Source: JAXHUM01 sp034189325
GTDB taxonomy: Bacteria > Desulfobacterota > DSM-4660 > Desulfatiglandales > Desulfatiglandaceae
Direction: 5' to 3'
Assembly: GCA_034189325.1 (NCBI GenBank)
Contig: JAXHUM010000062.1
Coordinates: 1 to 64,000 of the forward strand
DNA length: 64,000 nucleotides
Positions 26,666 to 35,481 of the stretch are shown piece by piece (position 1 is the stretch's first letter; the number at the start of each line of letters is the position of its first letter). A program made the translations under genes and the position numbers. The notes under the pieces were generated by a model that saw only the letters and a list, made by a program, of their open reading frames with translations, was not told the DNA's origin and did not search any database.

Positions 26666-27325
26666 TCATCCCTTTCCCCTTTCACGAGGGGCCCTGTTTC
26701 CAGGCGCGGCCGCAATACCTTCGAGAAAGATCTGCGCGCAATCGTGGCTGAGCTTTTCAATGGTTGTGAATTTCATTCCCTTCAGGACATTTTTGTAAAT
26801 GGCGATGTTGGATATCATGGCCTGGTAAGCGTGAATGACCGTACGGTAATCCAGGTTTTTAAAGGCCCCCTCTTGAATTCGTGACCGTACGTAGTCGGAC
26901 AAACGGCTTATCATCAGCGAGTCTTTCTTTTGAAAGTGGGCGCGATGGAAGGAGTCTTCTCTGAGGGTGGCGTACATGAGGATCTTAAATATTTCCCGGT
27001 CCTCTTTCTTTGCCGTGTGGTTGAGCACATGGGAGGCAAAGGCCTGAAAAACACCGAAATCATCTTTGTTTCGAATGGGATCTTCCAGGTCCTTATCAAG
27101 GGGATGGGATCGGTAGGCGATTTCGGCGATCTCCTCATAGATGCGAAGCTTGGAACCGAATAGCTGCACCACACGGGGCCGGCTGATCCCCACCTCTGAT
27201 GCTATGTCATCGAGCGTGGTCTTGGTGTATCCCTGCTCGGCAAAGAGGGAACGGGCCGCACTAAGGACCTGGGCCCTCCGCTTATGGGAAGGAAGTTTTT
27301 TCCGGGTCTGTTCTTTCACTCTCAT
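26666..27325 (-). CDS. TetR-family transcriptional regulator
   Basis: This 219-residue regulator has an N-terminal TetR HTH (about residues 17-60; ARSLFAEQGYTKTTLDDIASEVGIS, in two conserved halves) followed by a helical ligand-binding domain. The C-terminal tail is basic and Gly/Arg-rich. It is placed at the head of the cyclase-dctPQM-BKACE group and is likely its repressor, sensing an intermediate or CoA ester. A TTACT-AACA-AGTAA palindrome lies 40 bp upstream of its start and could be an autoregulatory operator. Confidence 0.9.
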   Translation of the reverse strand: MRVKEQTRKKLPSHKRRAQVLSAARSLFAEQGYTKTTLDDIASEVGISRPRVVQLFGSKLRIYEEIAEIAYRSHPLDKDLEDPIRNKDDFGVFQAFASHVLNHTAKKEDREIFKILMYATLREDSFHRAHFQKKDSLMISRLSDYVRSRIQEGAFKNLDYRTVIHAYQAMISNIAIYKNVLKGMKFTTIEKLSHDCAQIFLEGIAAAPGNRAPRERGKG

Positions 27326-27868
27326 CCGGCTTTTGGCCTTTCATTTCGGTAATGCCTAAACTTATTACTAACAAGTAAGTTACTTTGTCAACTCTTTTTG
27401 AAAGGCCATCGGACAAAGCCGATCGCCGGAAGTCTGCGGATCAATGGGGCAGGGAAATCTTGGAAAATCTCAGGGGCCGGCTTTTGCGATCCTTGATCGA
27501 TCTCTTGATCATGCTGAAATGGGTGCGATCGAGCTGAGAAAAAGGGTACATAGGGAGAACGCAGAGCGGTTCGTGAATCTGATAGGAAGAGTGAAATGTT
27601 GACATACAGGGTTCATTATGACAAAAGACATCCAGGCCTCACCGATCAAGGGGAGAGGCTCCGGAGGAGCTTGACCATGTGAAAGGCCGAGGATCCTCTT
27701 TGTCTGACGACCTGGGTTTTCATCCATCGGTCGTATCCGATCGGTGGGTGTCATGAGCCGGGAAAGGAGTGCCGAGACAATGGGAAAAACCTGCCTGAGG
27801 TCACGCAATCGTGGACTTTCCCATGGCCACGGCGCAGCACAACAACAGCCTGGAAGGAAAATTGAAAA
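27326..27868. other. 543-bp divergent gap between tetR and the MBL-fold gene
   Basis: Besides the operator candidate at 27365-27378, no gene is convincing. A 99-codon open frame on the minus strand (27509-27808) has Pro/Leu-rich composition and no recognised family, so I do not call it. The ribosome site GGAAGG for the MBL gene is at 27852-27857. Confidence 0.4.
27365..27378. promoter_or_regulatory. Candidate TetR operator
   Basis: TTACT-AACA-AGTAA is a 5-bp-arm inverted repeat 40-53 bp upstream of the tetR ATG, of the spacing and AT-rich type often bound by TetR/FadR-like dimers. Overlap with the -10/-35 region would allow autorepression. It was called by position and symmetry only. Confidence 0.45.
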
Positions 27869-29473
27869 ATGATTAGAATCACATGCCTTGGAGGAGTCGG
27901 TTCCGTAACCGGATCATCCTACCTTGTCGAAACAGCTGAGGGGAAAAAGGTCCTTGTGGACTGTGGCCTTTTTCAGGGTGGGAAACATATGGAGACCCGT
28001 AACTGGAGTGCCTGGGGTTTTGATCCCACTTCCTTGAAAACCCTCTTTCTGACCCATGCCCACATCGACCATAGCGGGAGGATCCCCAGGCTGGTGAAAG
28101 ATGGGTTTCGAGGAAAGATCATTACTTCCCCGCCGACCGCGGAACTCTGCCGAATCATGCTTCTCGACTCAGCCCATATTCAGGAGATGGACGCTGAATG
28201 GCAGAGCCGAAAGAACAAACGGCAGAGCAAAGGCGATGTTGAACCCCTTTATACGACTGCGGATGCCGAACAGAGCCTGACGCTATTCCAAGCAACAGAA
28301 AGGGACAACGTCATCGAGGTTGACCAGGGTATTAAAGCGCGTTTGAGAAACGCGGGACATATTTTGGGTTCCTCGATCCTGGAGCTGTGGATCGAAGACA
28401 ACGGGGAGAAAACAAAGATCGTTTTTTCCGGGGACCTGGGCAAGAAAAATCAGCTTATTGTCCGGGATCCTCACGAGGTCTTTGATGCTGATTATCTGTT
28501 TGTCGAATCCACCTATGGTAATCGCCTGCATCGTTCTTTTGAAGAAAGCAGGGAAGAACTCCTAAGCGCCATTGAGCATGCGGTGTCTCATGGGGAAAAG
28601 ACCGTCATTCCAGCGTTTGCCGTGGAGAGAACTCAAGAAATCCTCTATGTCTTGGGAGAGTTCTTCCGTGAGGGTCGTCTTCCAAATATCCCCATTTATC
28701 TCGATAGTCCCCTGGCCATCAAGGCTACTGAAATCTTCCGGAACAACAAACGTTTTTACGACGAAGAAGCCCTGGCCATTGTTGATAAAGGCTATGACCC
28801 TTTTGATATGCCGAACCTCAAATTCACCGAGAGCACAAGGGAATCCATGGCCATTAATGAAAACCCGGGCCCTGCCATCGTCATCGCGGGTAACGGGATG
28901 TGTACGGCGGGACGCATCAAACATCACCTGAAGCATAATCTCTGGAGAGAGGGGGCCAGCCTTGTCATTATCGGGTTTCAGGCAAAGGGGACCACAGGCC
29001 GCAGGATCGTTGAAGGCGCCAAACAGGTCAAGATTTTCAGGGAAAATGTCACTGTGCGGGCAAAGGTCTTTACTATTGGAGGTTTTTCAGCCCATGCCGA
29101 CCAGAATGATCTCCTTCGATGGATCGCGAATTTCGAGAGTAGCCCCCGTGTGTTTGTGGTGCATGGGGAGGCAACGGCATGTGAGGAATTGAGACGCAAA
29201 ATAGAGGAGGAACATGGCCTGTCGACTCATGTCCCTGCATGGAAAGAGCGACTCATTTTGAAGCCGAGAGAGGTGGAGTATGAGGCTCCTGAAGAGGTGG
29301 AGACCGGCCCGGATATTAAGGAGGAGATGCTGAACAGGGTCATAGACCTTGAAAATGAATTAAAGGTTTTGAGAAAACGGATCAAATCAGGGGAGGCCGA
29401 TGGAAAATTGGAGGAGGATGATCCTGATCGTTTGAGGTATGTTCAGGAGGAGATCAGGGGAATCGCATCCTAA
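27869..29473 (+). CDS. MBL-fold beta-CASP RNA-metabolising hydrolase
   Basis: This 534-residue metallo-beta-lactamase/beta-CASP protein of the archaeal-CPSF-like/YsiC type has the metal motif LTHAHIDHSGRIP (HxHxDH, about residues 55-60), NAGHILGSSILEL, the Asp in FSGDLG, and the beta-CASP motifs (GNGMCTAGR; GFQAKGTTGR; FSAHADQNDL). A roughly 65-residue acidic coiled C-terminal extension follows residue 465. Relatives are endo- or exonucleases acting on RNA. There is no N-terminal KH domain. It is followed by the CGGC protein 87 bp later. Confidence 0.9.
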   Translation: MIRITCLGGVGSVTGSSYLVETAEGKKVLVDCGLFQGGKHMETRNWSAWGFDPTSLKTLFLTHAHIDHSGRIPRLVKDGFRGKIITSPPTAELCRIMLLDSAHIQEMDAEWQSRKNKRQSKGDVEPLYTTADAEQSLTLFQATERDNVIEVDQGIKARLRNAGHILGSSILELWIEDNGEKTKIVFSGDLGKKNQLIVRDPHEVFDADYLFVESTYGNRLHRSFEESREELLSAIEHAVSHGEKTVIPAFAVERTQEILYVLGEFFREGRLPNIPIYLDSPLAIKATEIFRNNKRFYDEEALAIVDKGYDPFDMPNLKFTESTRESMAINENPGPAIVIAGNGMCTAGRIKHHLKHNLWREGASLVIIGFQAKGTTGRRIVEGAKQVKIFRENVTVRAKVFTIGGFSAHADQNDLLRWIANFESSPRVFVVHGEATACEELRRKIEEEHGLSTHVPAWKERLILKPREVEYEAPEEVETGPDIKEEMLNRVIDLENELKVLRKRIKSGEADGKLEEDDPDRLRYVQEEIRGIAS

Positions 29474-29560
29474 ATATTGTTTCGATCCTGAGGAGGAGTG
29501 GGCTTGGCTGAGGCACTCTCAATCGCGGCCACCTGTCGGATATGGTGACGAGGAGAACCT

Positions 29561-29917
29561 ATGACAAAAAAGATCGGTATCATCTACTGCGAGAAAATAC
29601 AGGATTTCAGCTGCATCGGATGCGCCAAGTGTTACAAGGCCGTCAATGAAAAGACCTTTGCGTTTGAGGGTGACGAAGATGTGAGAATTGTGTTTAAAAC
29701 GAGCTGCGGCGACTGTCCCGGCCTTGTTATTCCCAGGATCCAGCTCCAGATGCTCGTCCTCGATAAGCTGGATGTTACTGTTGATGAGATCTATTTTGCC
29801 ACCTGTGTGAAAAAGGCCCATACCATGATGAATTGCCCTATGAATCTGGCCGGTGTCACCAAGAAGATTGAGGAGCTCTCTGGAGTCCCTGTCAAATTGG
29901 GGACTCATGACTACTGA
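29561..29917 (+). CDS. CGGC-domain protein, small cysteine-rich
   Basis: This 118-residue protein is of the CGGC (PF08821-like) type. It contains CIGCAKCYKAV (about residues 19-29), TSCGDCPGLV (about 47-56), ATCVKKAH (about 85) and NCPMN (about 96), a metal- or Fe-S-binding pattern frequent in strict anaerobes. The function of the family is not known. The ATG has a GAGGAGA site. The direction is shared with the MBL gene. Confidence 0.8.
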   Translation: MTKKIGIIYCEKIQDFSCIGCAKCYKAVNEKTFAFEGDEDVRIVFKTSCGDCPGLVIPRIQLQMLVLDKLDVTVDEIYFATCVKKAHTMMNCPMNLAGVTKKIEELSGVPVKLGTHDY

Positions 29918-30019
29918 TCGATATCCTGTAAACTCACGGTGACAATTCAAGAGTTTTGGCTGGATTCGCCCCGGTTAAGCAGCAGAAGCTTTCAGGAAAT
30001 CCCTTAAGGGCTTGGTCTA

Positions 30020-31180
30020 TTAACGGCGGAAGTCTTGAAGAGCCTTATAGACTTGCCCTACGTGGGTGTCGAGGTTTTCACGGATGGTATCGAGGTCTCC
30101 TTTGTCGGCATCTTCATGCTGGTAGAGCAGGAGCAATGAGTCGAAGATCTTATGGAGATCTTCAGGATGGAAGGTCCTTAAGAGGGTGAGCAAATCATCT
30201 ACAGGGCCGAGGTAAAACCGATTCTCCCTCTCCATGCTGTAGATGGCCTCAAAAAAGCCCTCTATGGCGGTCTTTACGGAGAATTCATCGGCCCATACCA
30301 TTTTTCCAACACCCTCCAACCTGTCCAGGCGGATCTTGATTGTCAGATTCAAAAAGAAATAGACTATGGCCACCATCGGGTTTACCGCATCATCCGACAA
30401 TAATCGCATGGTTTCTTCATACTTCCTGACGGTTGTGAGTCTCGTGTGGATCTTCCCCTCCTCTCGTTTCACAATAAAATCGCCCGCCCCGTGGTGCCAG
30501 GCGGATATCTGAGTATAGTCTTGAAGGTCGTAATAAAGGGTAAGGGTCTTTGCGACCTGCCGGAACAGTTCGTCACGCTCTTCGGGGGACGCCACCCAAT
30601 ATCCATTCTTATGATCCCATACTGAGACCTTTCTGATTCGATCCTCTTCGTCTCCTTGCAGGTGCCACTCGTGATAGTCTTCAAACCATTCGGCCAGGAG
30701 CATCAATAGGGTCACCTCTCTTTTGTTGACACGGCATGTCACCTCTCGAAGTTCATAGGGCCTCGGTAGATAGGGAAGATGAAATTTGGTGTCCAAAGAG
30801 CTGAGGAGATCATATTCATTGTGGAGCAGGGCCTTTCCCCTCTCAGAGAGGGCGGTGCTGACAGCAAGCTTGGTCGATCGGTTTGGGGAAATGATCTCCA
30901 CGCTGGCTATATGGTAGAGGGCGCCATGTTTCTCAGATCGGATCAGTAGCTGATGAATATCATCGCAGTCCTGATTCGGGAAAGGCCTTTCTTCCAGAGG
31001 CGTTACGGGCGGCCCCCCGTTGTCTCCTAGGACAAAATCCCTGATGGCCTCGAAATAGTCCTTCAAGCATAGGTGGGGATGGTCTTTGGAAGGGGCAATC
31101 TTAAAAGGTGATGCGAGTTGATCAGGGCCGGCAGGGATGTCGCCGTCAGGGGAAGAGAAGAGGTATTTTACGATCATCAT
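30020..31180 (-). CDS. Protein of unknown function (386 aa)
   Basis: I do not recognise this 386-residue soluble protein. There is no signal peptide or membrane helix. The N-terminal third contains charged and Pro-rich stretches. The middle (residues 140-250) has WFEDYHEWHL and SAWHHGAGDFIVKREEGK, which faintly recall kinase-fold phosphotransferases but without a clear catalytic loop. The C-terminal third (residues 265-386) is helical and Leu-rich. Codon use and frame quality look genuine. It is followed downstream by a convergent CGGC gene and upstream by a MITE copy 43 bp before the start, so the MITE may affect its expression. Confidence 0.7.
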   Translation of the reverse strand: MMIVKYLFSSPDGDIPAGPDQLASPFKIAPSKDHPHLCLKDYFEAIRDFVLGDNGGPPVTPLEERPFPNQDCDDIHQLLIRSEKHGALYHIASVEIISPNRSTKLAVSTALSERGKALLHNEYDLLSSLDTKFHLPYLPRPYELREVTCRVNKREVTLLMLLAEWFEDYHEWHLQGDEEDRIRKVSVWDHKNGYWVASPEERDELFRQVAKTLTLYYDLQDYTQISAWHHGAGDFIVKREEGKIHTRLTTVRKYEETMRLLSDDAVNPMVAIVYFFLNLTIKIRLDRLEGVGKMVWADEFSVKTAIEGFFEAIYSMERENRFYLGPVDDLLTLLRTFHPEDLHKIFDSLLLLYQHEDADKGDLDTIRENLDTHVGQVYKALQDFRR

Positions 31181-31223
31181 CAGGTCTCAGGCAAATGAGT
31201 GTACATAGGTGTTTTCCTAACTC

Positions 31224-31362
31224 GTGTCCATCCATAAATGGTCTTTTTGCCCAATCTCGGTTTTATGCTCAAAAAATAATCCTCGGAATATTACACATAT
31301 GCCTGCGGTTATTTTTTTCGCATGCCTTGATCATGAAAAAATCCTCATTTATGGATGGCCAC
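31224..31362. mobile_element. MITE copy 1 (139 bp) with terminal inverted repeats
   Basis: The ends GTGTCCATCCATAAATG and CATTTATGGATGGCCAC form a 17-bp terminal inverted repeat with one mismatch. It is flanked directly on both sides by TAACTC (31218-31223 and 31363-31368), a probable target duplication. About 95% identical to the copy at 46669-46809 in the same orientation. No coding capacity. It is inserted so that its last base forms part of the TAG stop codon of the HEAT-repeat gene at 31362. Confidence 0.85.
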
Positions 31363-32468
31363 TAACTCACGCCCAATTGCTCAATCGCCTCTGATGCAAG
31401 GAGGCCCACGGTCTTTTGCTCCAGTTTTCCCTTCTGGTAAAATCCTATCTCATGGGCATCTTCCTGAAGCATTTTTATGTCATTCAGCGCCTCAGAAGCC
31501 CCCAGATTTCCCAGTAGCCAAGCCGTATAGCCTCGGACCTGGGGATCGGGATCTTTGAGGAAGGGGAGAAAATGAAACGTGTGCTTTCGTAGGAGGTCCG
31601 GTTTTGCCTTGGCTATCTTTCCAAGGGACTGTATGACCTGGCCCCTTCGGTTTTCATCTCCCAGAAACTGATAGAGCCTTGGGAGGTGTCCTGCAAAAAT
31701 ATCAATCGTGTGGCTGATGATCTCTCCAATCGCCTCAAAGGCTCCCCAGTCGGAGGCGGCTGTGTCACTGATCGAGATGTATAGACCATCAAGGAGTTTT
31801 GAAACAGAGTCGGGATCATCTTCAGCAATAATGGCACAGGCCTTTCCCAGGATCTCAGCCGCCCTCTGCCGAAACTCATCGTCTCCCGAATAGAGAAGAC
31901 GCTGCAAATAGGGAATGAGCTTTCTGTCCTTTCCAGCAAGACCCAAGACAGGGTCGATACGGAACGCACGCACGTGATCTTCGATCTCCTTTTTTGACAG
32001 AGTGCTTTTCCCACGAACCATGGGCCGTGGTTTTCGTCTTAATGCCTGGACCTTATCCAGGTTCTTCCTCACACCATCATTGGTGATCTCCTGGACATCT
32101 TTATGGAGCACCACAAAGAAAAGAACGCCTGCTACCCGCCTGCCTTCATAGAATCCTCCAGGCACAATGAGATGGCTCACATAGTCGTAGTCTTCGACGA
32201 TTTTTTGATGATAATCCTCTTCAGGTAGTAGACCCCAGGCCAGGTCCCAGTCCATGTTACAGGCAAAAACAAGGGCCTCCACCATGGCAGTCCCCTGATT
32301 GTGCCCGGTCTCGTCACAGGCATAGACAGCGCCGCAGGAACAGGCCCCCACGGGCATTTCCCCAGGTCTTCTGGTGCTCAACTCCGAGGGTCTTTCAATG
32401 AGGGAGCTGCAAAACGGGCAAGCCGGCTTTTTGATGATATCTCTTCCAAGAAATTTGCTTTCCATCAT
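31362..32468 (-). CDS. HEAT-repeat protein with N-terminal Cys motif (resembles DVU0298-type proteins)
   Basis: This 368-residue protein begins with a Cys-rich segment (CPFCSSL and GACSCGAVYACD, about residues 17-54) suggesting a zinc ribbon. From about residue 190 come HEAT/PBS-lyase-like helical repeats (LQRLLYSGDDEFRQRAAEILGKA; GQVIQSLGKIAKAKPD; KDPDPQVRGYTAWLLGNLG, each a separate repeat). This layout resembles a family seen in sulfate-reducing bacteria, although the assignment is from memory. It is probably a scaffold or protein-protein interaction factor. The stop TAG overlaps the end of a MITE. It belongs to a minus-strand run with two small genes. Confidence 0.75.
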   Translation of the reverse strand: MMESKFLGRDIIKKPACPFCSSLIERPSELSTRRPGEMPVGACSCGAVYACDETGHNQGTAMVEALVFACNMDWDLAWGLLPEEDYHQKIVEDYDYVSHLIVPGGFYEGRRVAGVLFFVVLHKDVQEITNDGVRKNLDKVQALRRKPRPMVRGKSTLSKKEIEDHVRAFRIDPVLGLAGKDRKLIPYLQRLLYSGDDEFRQRAAEILGKACAIIAEDDPDSVSKLLDGLYISISDTAASDWGAFEAIGEIISHTIDIFAGHLPRLYQFLGDENRRGQVIQSLGKIAKAKPDLLRKHTFHFLPFLKDPDPQVRGYTAWLLGNLGASEALNDIKMLQEDAHEIGFYQKGKLEQKTVGLLASEAIEQLGVS

Positions 32469-32484
32469 GGTTCATTCATATGGC

Positions 32485-32739
32485 CTAAAGATCTAGATTA
32501 AGACCGCACGCCTCCTCGTCGTATTCAAAGTCGAGGATCTCATAATCGGGGCCCACGGATTGGAAACGGATACTCCAATTCCTGTAATCCCCACCTGCAA
32601 AATCACAGCAGAGATTCCCGTTCCGCGCCTCAAGCTTTCTGAGTTTGGGCACGATCTCATCGAGAAAAACCTCCGTAATATTAAAGCGATCATCGTCTGA
32701 CAGCTCTTGTTGCTGATCAACCGTATGTTCTTTTTTCAT
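32485..32739 (-). CDS. Small acidic protein of unknown function (84 aa)
   Basis: This is a short, strongly acidic protein with a charged N terminus. Its C-terminal half (NLCCDFAGGDYRNWSIRF, residues about 42-59; then DYEILDFEYDEEACGL) could form a small beta-sheet domain. No family is recognised. It lies 16 bp upstream of the HEAT-repeat gene and 18 bp downstream of the zinc-ribbon gene on the same strand, so it is probably co-transcribed. Composition and placement support a real gene. Confidence 0.6.
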   Translation of the reverse strand: MKKEHTVDQQQELSDDDRFNITEVFLDEIVPKLRKLEARNGNLCCDFAGGDYRNWSIRFQSVGPDYEILDFEYDEEACGLNLDL

Positions 32740-32757
32740 CTGGTTTCAGACTTCTTC

Positions 32758-33003
32758 CTATCGTGAATGTCCGGGGAGTTCAAGCGTCGTACATTCGTTG
32801 GAGGATCCGCAGGATTTCCTTGTGATTGTGGCCTTCTTTCCTTCTTGTCCTACACCCATGGTGTAATTTGTCCTACTGACAACGCGCTCAAGTGAATGAG
32901 AATGACACTCCGGGCACACGAGATCCACTTTCTCATCTGAGTTCATTAATAGTTTTTCAAACACACTTCCGCACTCTATGCATCCAAATTCAAAGATTGG
33001 CAT
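32758..33003 (-). CDS. FmdB-type zinc-ribbon protein
   Basis: This 81-residue protein starts MPIFEFGCIECGSVFEKL, the classic FmdB/putative regulatory zinc ribbon, with metal ligands in CIECG (residues 8-11) and CPECH (about 31-35). The C-terminal part (SCGSSNECTTLEL) has two more cysteines and low complexity. FmdB-like proteins are common near formamidase or metal enzymes, with function poorly defined. The ATG has a GAAGGAG site. Confidence 0.85.
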   Translation of the reverse strand: MPIFEFGCIECGSVFEKLLMNSDEKVDLVCPECHSHSLERVVSRTNYTMGVGQEGKKATITRKSCGSSNECTTLELPGHSR

Positions 33004-33083
33004 TGTTTTACTCCTTCATCTTCGGATAATATTAGTGATTATAGTTACCCATTGAGGCAAAGTCAAACCACCGGCGAAGAATT

Positions 33084-33941
33084 ATGATTCTCTCTTTTCA
33101 TCCATGTTTTGAAGCCGATACCCAGATTATCCTGGGATCCCGATCCCTTAACCAAATAGATCGTGGTCTCATCGGAAAAGCGGAGGCGATTATCCTTCCC
33201 CAGGGCTGTTCTCACGATCTCTTTAAGGCCTGCAGGGAGGCAAAGGCCCCGGTATTTCCGGCCTATGAAATGCGATTTAGATATCCCGGTAAAATGGGCC
33301 AGAGCCTTCTCTTTGAACAATGCAGCTGTCCTCATCCCTTTACCCTTCGCTGGCCTAATGTCAAGGCCTTTGAAAGGGAATGCTCATACCTGGAGGAACT
33401 TCCACATGGCCTTCCTTTTATTGTGAAAGATGACCGAAGCCATGAGGGAGAAGGTGTCTACTTTATTGAGGATCGTCAGGGCCTGTCGCAGGCGTTAAGA
33501 CGCCTCAGCGAAAAGGAAAAAACAGGTTTCCCAGGCTTTGTGACCCAAACCTATGTCCCTTGCGGCGGTCATGTCCTGAGGGCGGTAATCATTGGAAAGG
33601 ATGTGATCACCTACTGGAAACGGCCCTCTGATGCGGCGGATGTCATAACAACCATCAGTGGAGGGGCGCTTATTGATCATGACTGGCGGCCCGATCTTCA
33701 GGAAATGGGAAAGGAGGAGTCCTTGAGACTATCTGGAAAAACAGGCATAGACCTGGCGGCCTTTGATTTTCTGTTTTCTCTGTCGAACAAGGACCCTCAT
33801 CCCTATCTTCTTGAAATCAACTACTTCTTCGGAAGGCAGGGGCTGGGCGGTACGGAGGTTTATTATCGCCTGCTTTTTAAGGCTGTTCAAGCCTGGCTCC
33901 TAGACGTAGGTCTGAACCCGGAGTCAGTGAAGCTCGTTTAG
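33084..33941 (+). CDS. ATP-grasp-fold protein (RimK-like ligase family)
   Basis: This 285-residue protein has the order of an ATP-grasp enzyme. A pre-ATP region (residues 1-90) is followed by LPHGLPFIVKDDRSHEGEGVYFIED (about residues 109-133, in two halves) with the ATP-binding Lys and glycine loop. The metal/phosphate-binding end has ALIDHDWRPDLQ and LAAFDFLF, and PYLLEINYFFGRQGLGG holds the Glu-Ile-Asn metal site. Such enzymes join carboxylates to amines or thiols with ATP. No substrate is evident. The gene is convergent with the sigma-54 regulator downstream (17 bp between stops). Confidence 0.8.
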   Translation: MILSFHPCFEADTQIILGSRSLNQIDRGLIGKAEAIILPQGCSHDLFKACREAKAPVFPAYEMRFRYPGKMGQSLLFEQCSCPHPFTLRWPNVKAFERECSYLEELPHGLPFIVKDDRSHEGEGVYFIEDRQGLSQALRRLSEKEKTGFPGFVTQTYVPCGGHVLRAVIIGKDVITYWKRPSDAADVITTISGGALIDHDWRPDLQEMGKEESLRLSGKTGIDLAAFDFLFSLSNKDPHPYLLEINYFFGRQGLGGTEVYYRLLFKAVQAWLLDVGLNPESVKLV

Positions 33942-33957
33942 GGGGCTAAGCCACAGG

Positions 33958-35481
33958 CTATCGATAATCACGATAACTGATGCCGTACTTGTTTGCCTTG
34001 TATGAGAACTTGCGCACCGTTGTTTCCAGCATTTTCGCGGCTAAGGTGATGTTCCCGCGGTTGTTCTTGAGGGCGTCAATGATCATCTCTCGTTCAAGGT
34101 TCTCGACTGCCGCCTCGAGTGATCTTATGGGCAGGGTATCTGATTCCACACCGGTTTGAAGTGTAGGCGGAAGATGATAGCTGTGGATAACGCCCTCTTC
34201 GCACAGTAGGACGGCCCTTTCAATACAGTTTTCGAGCTCTCTGACATTGCCGGGCCAGTGGTAACTCATCAGCATATCTATGGCGGGTGTGGAAAAGCGT
34301 TTGATGGTCTTGCTGTTTTCTTGCGCGTATTGTTCCAGAAAATAATCGGCCAAGAGGAGAATATCCGTCTTTCGTTCCCTGAGGGGCGGCAGGTATATAG
34401 GAAAAACATTCAAACGATAGTAGAGGTCTCCTCGGAATGTCTCTTTTTCCACGGACTGCTCAAGGTTTTTGTTGGTAGCCGCTATGATTCTCACGTCGGT
34501 CTTAATGGTTTTGTGTCCTCCAACGCGTTCAAACTCTCTTTCTTGTAAAACGCGGAGGAGCTTGACCTGGACATCGGGCTCGATGGAGCCGATTTCGTCA
34601 AGGAAGATCGTCCCTCTATGTGCGAGTTCAAATTTCCCTATCTTTTGGTTGACAGCCCCTGTAAAGGCCCCCTTTTCATGACCGAAGAGTTCGCTCTCGA
34701 TAAGATTGGCGGGGAGTGCGGCACAGTTCACTTTGACGAAGGGCTGCTTGGCCCGAAGACTGTTAAAGTGTATGGAGTTGGAAACGAGTTCTTTCCCTGT
34801 TCCGCTTTCTCCTCGAATAAGCACGGTGGCGTTACTTCGCGATACCTGGGAAATCATCTGAAAAACTTCCCGCATTTTGTTGCTGTTGCCTATAATATTC
34901 GCAAATTGGTATTTATTTTCGAGTTGATTTCTGAGTCTCCTGTTTTCGTCCCTGAGCTTCTCCTTTTCTATTCGGATTGTTTCCAGGTTAATGACATGCC
35001 GTGCTATCATGGTGGCCACGACAGACATGAATTTTTTCCCCTCGGAAAGGGAGTATGATTTGTCATAGGGCTTGTCCACACTCACCGCGCCGATCACATG
35101 GTTACCGTTTTTAACCGGCACGGAAATAAAAGAGAGCTCTTGACCTTTTTGGTTTTTTCTGGTTGCGGTCCGGTTCAGGAATTGAGGCTCCTCACTGATC
35201 TTAGGAATCGTGATGGCCTTTCCACTCATAAAAACCCTGCCGATAATACCCTCGCCGATCTTGTACTTCCCCTTCTTCATGGCACTTTTGGAAATGCCGT
35301 GGGCGACTTCTATGTTTATCTCGTTGCTGACGGGGTTTAAAATAGCTACAGTGCCACGTACCATATTCATAGATTCGGAAATTATTTTCAGAACGTTGTA
35401 TAAAGACTTCTCAAGGTCCAGATGTATATTGAGGGCCTTGGAGATTTCATAAAATAGTGTAATTTTTTCTATCTCTTCCAT
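33958..35481 (-). CDS. NifA-like sigma-54-dependent regulator (GAF-AAA+-HTH)
   Basis: This 507-residue enhancer-binding protein has an N-terminal GAF sensor (about residues 15-165), a linker helix and a sigma-54 AAA+ domain (about 190-430). Walker A is GESGTGKE, the sigma-54 contact loop GAFTGA is intact, the Walker B-type motif is GTIFLDEIG, and the arginine-finger region is LYYRLNVFP. The C-terminal Fis-type HTH is ANLEREMIIDALKNNRGNITLAAKMLE in part. NifA carries the same layout. Divergence from glnD suggests a link to nitrogen regulation. No nif genes are in the window, so NifA proper is unproven. It lacks a receiver domain. Confidence 0.9.
   Translation of the reverse strand: MEEIEKITLFYEISKALNIHLDLEKSLYNVLKIISESMNMVRGTVAILNPVSNEINIEVAHGISKSAMKKGKYKIGEGIIGRVFMSGKAITIPKISEEPQFLNRTATRKNQKGQELSFISVPVKNGNHVIGAVSVDKPYDKSYSLSEGKKFMSVVATMIARHVINLETIRIEKEKLRDENRRLRNQLENKYQFANIIGNSNKMREVFQMISQVSRSNATVLIRGESGTGKELVSNSIHFNSLRAKQPFVKVNCAALPANLIESELFGHEKGAFTGAVNQKIGKFELAHRGTIFLDEIGSIEPDVQVKLLRVLQEREFERVGGHKTIKTDVRIIAATNKNLEQSVEKETFRGDLYYRLNVFPIYLPPLRERKTDILLLADYFLEQYAQENSKTIKRFSTPAIDMLMSYHWPGNVRELENCIERAVLLCEEGVIHSYHLPPTLQTGVESDTLPIRSLEAAVENLEREMIIDALKNNRGNITLAAKMLETTVRKFSYKANKYGISYRDYR

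Noticed and set aside
27509..27808. 99-codon open frame on the minus strand upstream of the MBL gene
   Set aside because: No family, poor codon composition, no ribosome site, lies in a divergent promoter region.
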